Shown here piece after piece: positions 10,457-20,539 of a DNA stretch of 39,361 nucleotides. Within the stretch, counting starts at the first letter, position 1, and each line of letters begins with the position of its first letter. The position numbers were made by a program, and so were the translations under genes. The notes beneath the pieces were generated by a model. That model was not told the DNA's origin. It ran no database searches and worked only from the letters and a program-made list of their open reading frames with translations. This DNA is from Lactifluus volemus (lineage: Eukaryota; Basidiomycota; Agaricomycetes; Russulales; Russulaceae): positions 1 through 39,361 of the forward strand of contig WTXI01000324.1 in NCBI GenBank assembly GCA_022376515.1, in the 5' to 3' direction.

Positions 10457-12121
10457 TCAAGTCGACCAGCCAAAGCCGCCGACAACAGACGGATGGGAGT
10501 TTTTTATGACGGCATTGGTGAGGTCCTTGCACTGGCGGATGACTCCCATTATGAACTCGATCGGAGTCACGTAGGTTACGTCAGAGGAGTCGGCGTTCCC
10601 ACTACCGCCGGTGAGCATACCCGCCATGCGTCCCATACCATCGACTACGACAGCCCCAGAATCTCCCTTGGCTGAAAATGCGCCCGCTTGTTTGTCCCGG
10701 GGGATAACCGCCCACTCTTTGGACACGGCTGCGGTGTCGCTGTCCGGGAGGTATTTCCGAACATACGCCATGTAATTAAGACCTCTACCGAGAGTGAGGC
10801 CCGTAGTCTTACCTCTTCATTACTGTGATGCAAGCCCTGCCGTCCTGGTCGAACGTCGTCGGCTTGCGCATTTCCTCAATCGATATGGTGCCAGAGAGAT
10901 TGAATACGGGGTTGATCGGCGAAGTGAACTTGAGGGAGCTTGTCGGGTCGGGATTCATCTTTCCCCTGAGCCTGATGCACTCGGAGAGTGAGTACTTTTC
11001 TCCGAGGTCGATAAAGTTTCCGGCAAAGTCAGCAGGGTTGATCTTGGACGTCTCAACCTCGAAGACGGCGATATCTTGCGTGAACTGCTGCTCAGGGTTG
11101 CCAGCACCGACAACAATTCTGGGAGAAAACTTGACATTGCCCAGAATACGACTCTTGGTAGAGGACCATTGCGGTACGATCTCCTTGAGGAACTCCGTGA
11201 GATGCAGCTTCCTCTCCTCCGCTCGACTCTTCTCATCCTCGGTATACTTGCGCATCCCCTGAGAATACACATCTTCCTGACCTGCTAAGCTCTCCAAATA
11301 CGTCTGATGGAAATCGATATCGTCCTCTAGGATGTCGATCTCTTTCTGAATGACATCAAGATGCTGCTGGAATGCTGTGTCGCTTAGAAGTAGCACATTC
11401 CGGCGGGGCTGACTATCATCGGTGCGCTCGAACTCTCTATTCTCCACATGACTCGGAGGGAAGAGAACATGACGGGCGGTGACTCCAAAAAGTTTGTCGA
11501 CGCCCTCGACTGCGATGAAAAACCCAAGCGTCCCTTCGGCCCAGGGGGTATTCTCTGCACAGATGCTCGTGCCGACGGAGGTGATGAAGGGCTCTCGTGC
11601 AATCGCCGCGGGGTGGACGAACTTGAAGAAGCCGGTGGGCTTAAGAAGTGCGGGACCCACGGGTTGGACGAAGTCGGATTCGCGTAGCTCGACGTCAACA
11701 TCCTTGATTCAGTAGCTGAGTAGTGTTTCCTTGCACTGGACAGCAACCTGAATGCCGACATCGTAGGACAGGCGAGGGGGACTAGAGTACTCGCCGATCC
11801 AGAGGACAAGGTTTCCGTCACTGTCAGGGTTGTTGACGTAGCCAATTCGGACGATCTCGGTACTAGACCAGTTGACGTCATTCAGGTTGAGGATGTCGTG
11901 TACTTTTATGGCGAGGTTATCCTCCCAGACATCGAACAGCTCATGCTCTCCTGGAATACGAAGCTCCCTGAGCCTGGTGTATGCCTCCGGCCGGTGGGCG
12001 GGTACCACGGCGCGCCAGTACGGGCAATCAGCCTCGGTGAGGACGGCAAACCCCGGTAGTAACACTTGCCCTCGAGTTCGGAGACACGGGGTGGAAGGGA
12101 AGAGTCTAGAAGACCAGACAT
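10457..12121 (-). pseudogene. Trypsin-fold serine protease, agaric type, broken by several lesions
   Basis: From the ATG at 12,121 (MSGLLDSSLP) the protein follows a pattern I recognise from agaric proteins of unknown role: an N-terminal part (LIARTGAPW, PEAYTRLRELR, VWEDNLAIKVH, VRIGYV) and a chymotrypsin-like core. All three catalytic residues can be assigned: His in VTARHVLF, Asp in DIAVFEV, Ser in GDSGAVVVDG. Three lesions break it: a one-base shift near 11,998 inside PPTG-PEAY, an in-frame TGA at 11,709-11,711 between ETLLSY and IKDVDVE, and a shift near 10,812 between ITVMKR and KTTGLTLGRG. It ends at TGA 10,457. The lesions are not removed by any GT-AG intron I can find. Preserved active-site residues suggest recent decay or, less likely, assembly errors. 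Confidence 0.72.
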
Positions 12122-12339
12122 GTCGGTCGTGGGAGAGGAAGTGACAGGTAGGAGAGAAAGAACTGATAATTTTTAGGGGTAAACCGGTCGTTTATTTTTG
12201 TTTGATACAATATGGATTGCAACTTCCAAAACGGTACATCCCTAATGTCTAGGGGTACTTTTAGGGGTCTTTCTGAAGAGATAATATATGTTATCATCAG
12301 AAAGTACGCATCTATGATAGTGCAGTGACCTTCGGTCTG
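12122..12339. other. Short spacer between protease relic and ankyrin gene end
   Basis: AT-rich spacer of 218 bp. TTTTAGGGGT occurs at about 12,171 and again at about 12,258. This would be the 3' flank of the STAND gene and the promoter side of the protease relic. No clear promoter motif is seen. Confidence 0.3.
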
Positions 12340-13734
12340 TCAATCTACTGCTGGTGCCACGCCATACCCTGACAATAGTTGTATAATTTCCCGTTCTCCC
12401 CCACGGAATGCTCGTTGGAGCGGAGTTCGGCCTTCGAAATCCCCGCAATGTACATCTGCGCCTCGTTCAAGCAGTAGCTTGATAAGCGTGACGTGACCGA
12501 ATCCAGTCGCGATATGTAATGGAGTCCACTGTTCTTGCTGCTTCGCATTCACGTCGGCGCCATGATCAAGTAAGAGCAACGCGATGTCGAGATTTTCACT
12601 TCGCGATACCGCCATGTGCAGTGGGGTCCATCCGAACTTGTCTCGGGAATTCACATTAGCACCATTGAGGATTAATAATCCCGCGACACCCCTTCTTCCT
12701 TCCTCCGACGCCGCATGCAATGGAGTCCGGTGATATTCGCCCCGTTCGTTAACATCCACGCCGCGGTGAAGTAATGACCATACGATAGGGATCTCCCCTT
12801 TTTTCGATGCCGTATAAAGCGACATTCTCTCACCGTTGAGAGTACTACCGCTGGGTGCCGAGTCGGAGTTTGTGGTTGCCGATGCTTCGTCAAGCGAAAT
12901 GGTGTCCTCTTCAGGATCCGGAGAGTCCACACCTATTCCCATTCGTGCCGCTAAGAGCTTTGCAATCTCCCATGCTCCGTGTACAACGGCCACGTCGAGG
13001 GGTGTCTTATTGCCGCTGTCCCGCAACTCGGCGTCCGCGCCCGACTCTAGTAGAAGTTCCACCATGTCGAGAGGCCCTTTCTGTGCCACTGTATGGAACA
13101 AATGTGCAACACTGCGCGACGCCAGGGGAAACGCAGTTTCTCCTGTTTTGTCTCGCTTGTGAATATCTGCGCCCTGCTGGACCAACAGCTCCGGGACGTT
13201 GAGATGTTCGAAGTCACATGCGAGATGTAGTGGCGTCCATCTGGACGATGTTTGAGCATTTACATCTGCACCACGGTCAAGTAATAGCCGCGCGACATCA
13301 AAATGACCTAAGTGTGAAGCAAAATGCAATGCCGTCCAGCCTCCATTATTACTGGAATTCACGTTCGCACCCCGTTCGATCAGGGACGATGAAACCTCGA
13401 GGTGTCTATTCAAGGATGCCAGGGTCAATGGAGTGTTGTGATTCTTATCCAACACGTCGACATGTTCTCCATGATCGAGTAACAACAGAACGACGTCAAG
13501 ATGGCCGGTTTGGGATGCAATGTGACATGGTGTTTGACCATGGTTGTCGCGGAGGCTCACATCCGCACCACATTGGATCAGCCAACGTGCCACCCCATGT
13601 TCCCCAACACCACAGGCAAGGAAGAGGGAAGTACGTCGCTCCCTGTTGACTGCGTCGATGCCTGCGCCATGTCGAACCAGCGATTTCACAATTTCGAGGC
13701 TCCCAGCATTCGATGCGAAGTGCAGCGCGGACCA
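12340..13734 (-). pseudogene. STAND (Goodbye-NACHT-ankyrin) gene, 3' part: ankyrin repeats 8b-20
   Basis: Continuation of the gene at 15,840-19,325 across the inserted element. It begins at TGG (13,734-13,732), the Trp of WSALHFASNAG, completing the repeat whose first residues GADARAQKNDK lie at 15,840 and above. About twelve and a half ankyrin repeats follow (consensus GADVN....GWTPLHxA...GHxxxxxLLL), with an acidic linker (DSPDPEEDTISLDE) before the last five. The end is GVAPAVD and TGA at 12,340. Upstream of 13,735 the open frame is transposon sequence and should not be counted. Ankyrin arrays in fungal NLR-like proteins are the ligand-sensing end. Confidence 0.85.
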
Positions 13735-13766
13735 CATCAGGAAACCTGCATGAAACTTTTTTGAAC

Positions 13767-13804
13767 TCGCTCGAGCTCGGTCGAGCTCGACCGAGCTCGA
13801 GCGA
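13767..13804. repeat. Perfect 38-bp palindrome near the left end of the TIR element
   Basis: The sequence equals its own reverse complement over 38 bases (half-site TCGCTCGAGCTCGGTCGAG), with no spacer. It can extrude as a cruciform or serve as a paired protein-binding site, and it lies 32 bp inside the left terminus, where transposase subterminal sites are expected. No equivalent is present at the right end. Confidence 0.95.
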
Positions 13805-14321
13805 CTGAAAAAGTGTGAAAAGTCACGAAAGTCCAAAAGGAACCTAGAATTCACCAAAAAGTTATTTTGACTACATTGACAAAAAGTAATCAAGTAGAAA
13901 AAGTCATGAAAAGTGATAACAGTGTCAAAAGTGAAAAAGTGCCTTTCTTTAGTGCTGAAGCTAAGGAAAGCAGGGAATCCAGAGAAGCAAAGGGTACAAT
14001 ACAAGTCTGGGATAAATTGGCCTCATGCCCGGCTCAGGGACTACTACTACTCATGGGCATATCCACCCCGGCCATCCCTCATCTAAATCAGGAAGTCGCC
14101 CCATCTACAACAGAAGTGGGTCAGGGCGAGTGGACTTGCGGCGGCGTGGGTTTTGGGCTAGAGTGGTTGAGGGTGGTGGGGAAGTACGGCTCGGGTGGGA
14201 CCACGACATTCACGCCTTCACCTGGTAGATCGGCTATCTCGAGAGGATCTGGCTCAGAGACCTCGGTCGGGACGATGACATTACACTCAGTCTAGTGTTG
14301 GACAGGGGTATCTAAAACCGG

Positions 14322-14990
14322 GAGGAGGCCGTGCCACACACTGGTCGCAGGCGTCTGGCGCTCTGGCGGTCGCAACGGCGTTTCCAGCGCGATCCCGACG
14401 CCAAGGACATCGACACGGTGCGAGTCCGAATCCGGAAGGGGCGGGGGAAGCGGCAGAGGGGAGGAGGCCGTGCCCCACATCGATCGCAGGCGTCTGGCGC
14501 TCTGGCGTTCGCAACGGCGTCGCCAGCGCGATCCCGACGCCAAGGACATCGACACGGTGCGACTCCGAGTCCAGAAGCGGCGGGGGAAGTGGTAGAGGGG
14601 AGGAGGCCGTGCCCCACATCGGTCGTAGGCGTCTGGCGCTCTGGCGTTCGCAATAGCGCCGCCAGCGCGATCCCGAAGCCAAGGACATCGACACGGTGCG
14701 AGTCCGAATCCTGAAGGGGCGGGGAAAGCGGCAGAGGGGAGGAGGCCGTGCCCCACATCGGTCGCAGGCGTCTGGTGCTCTGGCGGTCGCAACGGCGCCG
14801 CCAGCGCGATCCTGACGCCAAAGATGTCGACGCGGTGCAACTCCGAGTCCGGAAGCAGCCGGGGAAGTGGTAGAGGAGGACATGCCCCACATCGCTCCCA
14901 GGCGTCTGGCGCTCTGGCGGTCGCAACGGCGCCGCCAGCGCGATCCCGACGCCAAGGACGTCGATGCGGTGCGATGGGGTCCCTCCAGCA
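14322..14990. repeat. 139-bp tandem repeat (about 4.7 units) inside the TIR element
   Basis: Units begin with GAGGAGGCCGTGCC at 14,322, 14,461, 14,600 and 14,739 (spacing exactly 139), and with a variant at 14,873 (134). Each unit contains CAGGCGTCTGG, a GCAACGGCG block, GCGCGATCCCGACGCCAAGGA and a GTCC-GAATCC block. Since 139 is one more than a multiple of three, all three minus-strand frames stay open across the array; those long ORFs are by-products and not genes. Confidence 0.93.
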
Positions 14991-14995
14991 TCGAG

Positions 14996-15490
14996 GGATG
15001 ACGCGAAGCCATCCCTCATCGAAGGGAACGAAGGGGGCGAAGGGGGACGAGGGAGAAAAAAGGGAGGGCAAGGAAACTACAGAAAAGTCAGAGAAGTTAG
15101 TGAAGTGGAAGAGTAGATAACATACCTAGCAACACCTGACAGGGAAGCACCCTTCAGGTGTCCCAACACCCCTCCAACACAATCACAACACAAAAGGCAG
15201 AGGCAAAGCAGGAGGAAGAGGAGGAAGAGGACAAGCAGAGAGGTGCCCCAAAGATGACGCGCTGGAAAACCACCGGAAAAGGACCACGCTGTTGATGGCA
15301 AAGGCAGTGGTGAGACTCGTAAGAAATGGTTTCGGGCAAACCAAAACGATCCTGACCGAGATTCGCGACAGAGGGAGGCGACAGAGGGAGGCGACAGGGA
15401 AGGTAACGCGAGCAGTGAACGAAAAAAAAGAAACCAGCTGAGTCAAGTGACTATGCGACTATTGAAGTAAGCCATAGAGCCGCCAACAGA
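14996..15490. other. Unassigned internal sequence of the TIR element
   Basis: Purine-rich plus strand (repeated GAAGGG, AGGAGGAAGAGG) with no supportable gene. GCCATCCCTCATC at about 15,008 is shared with about 14,062 on the other side of the tandem array, so the array may have been gained inside a formerly continuous sequence. Confidence 0.4.
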
Positions 15491-15493
15491 TCC

Positions 15494-15580
15494 AGCCTCG
15501 ATGGTGTAATGGTAAACAGATGGTTTGCCTTCATTACTGCATGCACAAGTTGAGGGTTCGAATACCGCAATGTGCAATTA
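15494..15580 (+). tRNA. tRNA-like / SINE-head sequence (not a functional tRNA)
   Basis: An A-box-like TGGTGTAATGG (15,502-15,512) and a B-box-like GGTTCGAATAC (15,555-15,565) lie 42 bp apart, the order and spacing of RNA polymerase III internal promoters. The T-arm pairs poorly (about 3 of 5 bp) and no clean anticodon stem or acceptor stem forms, so it is a tRNA-derived relic or SINE head and not a decoding tRNA. Confidence 0.4.
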
Positions 15581-15839
15581 ATTGGAAGCATGCTGTGGGA
15601 TGATTATGTGAGCAACTGTGAGAATTTTTTACCTGGAATTGATTGGATTATTAAGCCGGGGCCGGCCCGGACAGCTGGTAAGTTTATTACACTGATTTAA
15701 GCTTTTCAAACTTTTCTTACTTAAAGTTGTTTAATTCATATTCCATCCCATGTGGGTCAATGCAAGATTTTTTACTTTTGTACTTTTTCACCTTCAAAAG
15801 TCAAAAAGTCAAAAAGTTTTTGCACCATTTACTGATGCA

Positions 15840-18800
15840 CTTGTCGTTTTTCTGTGCCCTTGCATCGGCACCGTGGACAAGTAGCTCCTGCACAATGTCA
15901 AGATGTTCACCTTTGGAGGCGAAGTGCAATGGGGTCCAGCCGTAGTCGTTGCGAGAGCATACACCGGCACCAGCACGGATTAATAATTGCACGATGTCTA
16001 GATGCCCGTAGAGCGACGCGGCCATCAGCGGCGTCCAGCCGTCGAAGTCACGTGACTCCACATTCGCGCCACCTTGGAGTAACAATTGGACTACGTTTAG
16101 ATGGCCATTTTTCGATGCGAACTCCAATGAAGTATGGCCAAAGTCGTCACGGGAATCCACGTCTGCGCCATTCTGAAGTAGCAACTGCGTGACATCCGAA
16201 TGTCCACCACAAGAAGCTCCTATTAATGCAGTGACGTTGTTCTCGCCACGGGATCCCAAAGCCGCGCCGTGTTGTAGTAACACTCGCACGACTTCCGATG
16301 CACCACAGGATGATGCATAAATCAATGGGGTATCGTCTTCCTGAGGTGACCCGTTGACATTTGCGTTGTGTTCGAGTAAGAGCTCGACAAAGTCACAACG
16401 TCCTTTTGCTGCTGCAACGGACAACGGACTCTGTAGAAGCTCATCCAAGATATTGGCATCTGCTCCGTGCTCAAGGAGCAGCGCCGCAATAGCCAAATGT
16501 CCCTTCGCCAGCGCGGCATGCAACGGGGCACAATAATATCCGCCACGGGCATTGACATCGGGTGGAAACGCAGTTACCAGATGTCCTACAAGGCTACGAA
16601 ATCTACATAGCGTGGCATAGTATAATGGGACAGCTTCTGGTTCTGTTGGGTGCGTCGTAGACATGGGTTCCATAAATGGCAAATCAACATTGAACATCCA
16701 CACCCATGTCGCAAAGTATGGCTTGTCCCGGTCAAAAAGACGCTCCATCGCATCCTGGATCCCTATTGAGACGTTCTCGAACTTGCCGTGGTCTACCCAA
16801 TGTTGAGCCGCGTACATCGCAAGGGGAAAGTTTTCGACACTGCTTTTGTCGACCTTGTCATCTAACCGGAGTAGGACGCTCAGACATGCCTGGGCGAAAA
16901 TGGTGTGTGCAGAGTAGGGGATGATATGATAACGGGGAAGGTGTCCTCCCGCACTGGCGAGACGATCGGATGTCAAGAATTCCTTGACAGAAAAATGCGA
17001 AAATTGGGCAACTTGTGAACCGTTGACGTTGACAATTGCGACTAGACTCGAGCAAGCCGATAGAACCGCTTCTTCCGAGTCCTCCAGGCGCCAATCGAGG
17101 ATATATTCGGGAAGAGATCCTGCCTCAAACCGAATCGCAAGGATCTCTGCAAGCTCCCCAACGAGAAGTGGCCGAACAGACATAGCAAGACATTGGAATA
17201 GACGTTGCGCAAACTCCTGTTTCTCCAGACTGATTCCGAGCAGTGCCCGTTCGTATATCTCATCCAGGCTCCGTGGTAAGTCTTCCAGAGCTCGCCGAAT
17301 CGCTGAAGGGAAACAGCGACGCAGTGTTTCGAGTTGACACACGACCCATCGAAACCTACATTAGCCGATAAGAATTTATCATTGCGTACAGTAATAACGA
17401 TTGCTTGACTTACATCCCATCAGCCTTCCGTGACAACGTATCAATCACCAATTGTTTATCTTCCGCTCTCCATCCACGCAATTTCCGGTCAGAAAGGACG
17501 ACGGAACGGATGTAGTTGGAAATATCGTCTTTCTGTCCACTTTGGTCATGGAGGGATACATGCTGGGATGCCAATTGGTCGAGGACAGCCTTGATATCTG
17601 CCTCGGGACGGCTCGTGATACATAAGCGGAGATTTGGAAGATTTAGATCAACAAGTTCCTTCACAAACTCGAGGACCTGTTCCCGAGGGGACATCACACC
17701 AGAGTTGTCGGGACATTCGTCGACTCCATCGATAATAATATATATTGGGGGCTGCCCTGGTAGCTCCAGCATCTTCTCGAGGCATCCCGTAAGCGCCCGA
17801 TAATCCGGTTGCTGCGACCCTCCATCATGCTCCGAATATAAGTGGGAAAGGATATGATAGCAAAGATCTGATTTGGCGCAGAACTGGGAAAGGAGCGAAG
17901 TAAGTAATCCTCGGAGGTCCTGCTTTGCGGTATCTCTGAAGTCGAAGTAGTAATATGCCATCAAGGCTAATCCTGCATCACGAGCTTCTTTGGCATGTTG
18001 GATCAAGCTCGAGCTGGTTTACTATCTCAACCGAAGCTGGAGAATGAAATTGGTTTGAATGCCTACCAAAAAACGCTCTTTCCTGAGCCCGCTGAGAAAC
18101 AGATCAGCGAGATGTTCACGAAGGGATGAGTAATCGACGACAACATACGTTTGCCATAAATCCATAATAGGGACCCAGTGGATTCCCAGTCACTAAACGT
18201 TCTGCCTTGAGTGAACCATGTAGAAGTTCCATCGTGATGAGCGGTGCGTGCAGTGTTGTGATTTTTCGATGGATCTGGAGGGCAGAGCCAAGTTCGGATG
18301 TCCTTTTGTAACTGCTCGCCTGCACTCCCAACTCAGTTTAATCGGGATCGCTTGTAGTTAAGGGGCTTACGCTTCGTCTTGTTGATTTCATTTGCAGTCT
18401 CTTCTATCGTGACTAATACCTGAACTTAGCTAGGAAGTCATCAGTCATGAAAACCAGCTGAACACACCGAGAACTTTTCGCATGTCAGCTGTCGAAGCCA
18501 CCCCGTCTACCCGGACAATAATTGTCAACTCAATTATTGATAGCTGGTGAAAGGAGGGCCACGTACCATCCATTACGACCTTCATATTGCCTAAAAGACC
18601 GTAGACCACTTCCAGAGTATGGGCAACCGTCATCCGGGCCTCTTCTTGAGTAAGTCGATCCAGCCTTTGTAGCACGGCCTCGATCTCCTTTTCTCCCAGG
18701 AGCTTCTTTGCGAACTTCTCTGTGGAATGCTGAGCCATAAAAAGTATGTATGACGACGAGATACTTACTGAACCTTCCTTGTTTAATCTGCTTTAAAGGC

Positions 18801-19325
18801 GATCTTCTCGGTATATATATTGAGGCGTTTGAGGAAATTTGCTACACATTCGAAGAGGTCGATGAGGGCGTCGTAGCTTGTGCTTACTCCGATAGCGGCC
18901 TGAAACAAACCACACATGACGAGGATGTAGGATGAGAAAGTAAGGCAGATGCGTACACAGAGAAGGACATCAATGCCGATGAATATTGCCTTTGTTGGAT
19001 GGAATGGAACCTGTAGGCGGAAGAGTAAAGCTGTAACTAGACAGGTTCGTATAGTAGGACTCACAAGGCCAGCGATCTCACTGAGAATGGGGGAAAAGGC
19101 ATGAATTGCTTGAACTACGGGGCTGAGCCAGTTAATCAAGCTTCGATTTCCTTCCCGATAGACTTTGAACTCCCTTAGTGTGTCTTGGAGTAGAACGAGA
19201 ACAGACTCGGGTGAGTCGTAACTCTGAAACTTGTTGGCTTGAGGATATTTAGTGAGGTCTATCCCCGTTTGGTTGGCGTAGTCTGCCAAGGCATCGAGAA
19301 AGAACTGGAAATTAGAAGAGGACAT
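15840..19325 (-). pseudogene. STAND NLR-like gene: Goodbye-NACHT-ankyrin, 5' part
   Basis: ATG at 19,325 (MSSSNFQFFLDALADY) opens a Goodbye-type N-terminal domain (QTGIDLTKYPQA, AGLVPFHPTKAIFIGIDVLL after splicing). Introns I can place by frame and family consensus: 19,011-19,064, 18,900-18,956, 18,720-18,768, 18,507-18,566, one near 18,420-18,455 (uncertain), 18,320-18,370, 18,092-18,148, 18,014-18,066 and 17,356-17,413. Spliced, the P-loop reads WIYGKPGSGKSVFCSS; Walker B is YIIIDGVDEC and the sensor is LCITSRPEAD. Seven and a half ankyrin repeats follow to GADARAQKNDK. Lesions: near 18,785 the Goodbye domain lacks about 25 residues before KQIKQGRF and the frame is shifted, and the gene is cut by the TIR element. 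Fungal STAND proteins act as nucleotide-dependent switches in self/non-self recognition. Confidence 0.85.
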
Positions 19326-19439
19326 GGTTGTAGAAGACGTGAGAGTGGTGGCGATGCCGCCATGATGGACGATAAGGCGATCTAGTAATCTGCCTAGTAA
19401 AGCAATCCCCAAATTGTCATACACTGGCTCCCCAGACAC

Positions 19440-20081
19440 GGGCGTCCAGTTGTTGACGCTTAGATCTTAGCCCTCAGTTCGACTAGGTACCGTATTCTCA
19501 GGCTGCACTAGTTATCATAGTGGGATCTTGAAGCATAGTCTAATCTTCGCGAACGGGTGCAGTGTTATTCAAGTTGATCAAGACCAGGTTACTTGGTATC
19601 TCTGACAGCCCTGCGTGTTCCCTCTTCTCACCAGCCCAAACATTCCTTAAACTTCCTTTGGCCTTTTCTGCTATCCCCTTCTTTTGCTTACATCCCCCTC
19701 AAACACCGCATTCCCTGGTAATGTAGTCTCTGAGAACACCGCCTCTCCTACCCAAACGCGGTGCTCTCCTGATGGACACTAAATATCCCGGGCTAGTTTA
19801 TCGAGGGATGCGAAGATGGCTTTGATGGCTAGTCTACTAGTATGAATAAAATCTTTGTGATGATTGACGATAAGAGAAAATCAAACGTTACGATGTTCAA
19901 TGTTCATTTCTTGTCTCACGTGACTGAGGCACGGCCAGTCACATGCTCGACGCGTCTCCGAACGAGACGCGTGACATCCCACAACAACGAGGCCTTTATC
20001 TGAATGAGGATGGTCGCACATCCTCTTCCTTTGCGACCCATCTATGCCTTCTCTAAGTAGAAGCCAAGAAAGCCACGCAAA
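19440..20081. other. Intergenic region upstream of the STAND gene
   Basis: No gene is supported. A block around 19,917-19,972 holds an E-box-like CACGTG (19,917-19,922), a TGACTG...CAGTCA inverted repeat and a 9-bp hairpin with two ACGCGT hexamers. It could serve as the promoter of the minus-strand STAND gene or of a plus-strand gene after 20,082. Confidence 0.35.
19950..19972. promoter_or_regulatory. Hairpin with paired ACGCGT boxes
   Basis: ACGCGTCTC (19,950-19,958), loop CGAAC, GAGACGCGT (19,964-19,972): a perfect 9-bp inverted repeat. ACGCGT is the MluI cell-cycle box bound by MBF-type factors in fungi. Functional use here is a guess, since no transcription start is known. Confidence 0.35.
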
Positions 20082-20533
20082 ATGTCAGGGGCAAAGGAAC
20101 GAGACCACATGGGCATATCCCGCGCGGTGTGCAGGTGTTCGCCTGTGCGGGGCACAGACAGAAAAAAAGGATGCCCTTATAGCGGTGATAGTAATATTGT
20201 GACACATGGGGCTGTTCTGCGCAAAAATGTCTCCAAACATGAAGAAAAAGGTAACGTATATACAGAAGGAAGAATCACGGAGGCTGATGGAGAAGTGTTT
20301 GAAGGTCGCTGAGAACTTGAAGGAGGTTGTTGATCCCGCTAATTGCTCCTATCCCTCTGCTGGCTTTCTATGGCTGCGAGGACGATGACGTTGAATATTT
20401 GAATAGCAACAATACCAGTCGACCAGAAAAGTCATTGCAGCCACCGCAGCCGCAGCGAATTGACATCTCGACTTGCAGCTACCATGACCCATATCGCACA
20501 CTGGCAATCGGCAGCAGGCTCCGAGTCAAGTAG
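20082..20533 (+). CDS. Possible small gene of unknown function (terminal exon shared with arm A)
   Basis: I do not recognise this gene. The last part reads in frame as EDDDVEYLN, a linker, then DPYR, AIG, RLRVK and a stop at 20,533. The DPYR...RLRVK-stop end is conserved in arm A (minus strand, about 10,170-10,098), and the EDDD-x-E-x-LN segment is conserved in the minus-strand fragment at 23,145-23,471. The earlier part is split over frames (MSGAKERDH from 20,082; an overlapping frame with NLKEVVDPANCS from 20,206), so an intron or a one-base lesion near 20,370 is needed. The exact start and exon structure are unknown. Confidence 0.35.
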
Positions 20534-20539
20534 CCTCCT

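Larger units (their letters stand above)
13735..15837. mobile_element. 2.1-kb non-autonomous TIR element inserted in the ankyrin gene
   Basis: The two ends are imperfect inverted repeats. The left end begins CATCAGGAAACCTGCATGAA; the right end, reverse complemented, begins CATCAGTAAATGGTGCAAAA; both run into ACTTTTT. The flanks are CA (13,733-13,734 and 15,838-15,839), a possible 2-bp target duplication. Removing the element plus one CA restores the ankyrin frame exactly. Inside are a 38-bp palindrome, a 139-bp tandem array, a tRNA-like Pol III promoter and a GC palindrome (CCGGGGCCGGCCCGG, about 15,657-15,671). No transposase frame is present. Subterminal GAGCTCGAGC and GGCCGGCCC motifs recall hAT elements, but the expected 8-bp TSD is absent, so I leave the superfamily open. 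Confidence 0.85.

Noticed and set aside
12340..14004. A separate 554-residue ankyrin protein starting at 14,004
   Set aside because: Its first 90 residues are transposon sequence. The ankyrin part is the continuation of the STAND gene upstream.
14287..15071. Three long overlapping minus-strand ORFs (235-259 codons, Arg/Ser-rich)
   Set aside because: They are frame by-products of the 139-bp tandem array; each frame carries the same repeated nucleotides in a different phase.
15494..15580. A functional tRNA gene
   Set aside because: Boxes A and B are present, but acceptor, anticodon and T stems do not pair properly.
13735..15837. Assignment of the TIR element to the hAT superfamily
   Set aside because: Subterminal motifs are suggestive, but no 8-bp TSD and no transposase are present.
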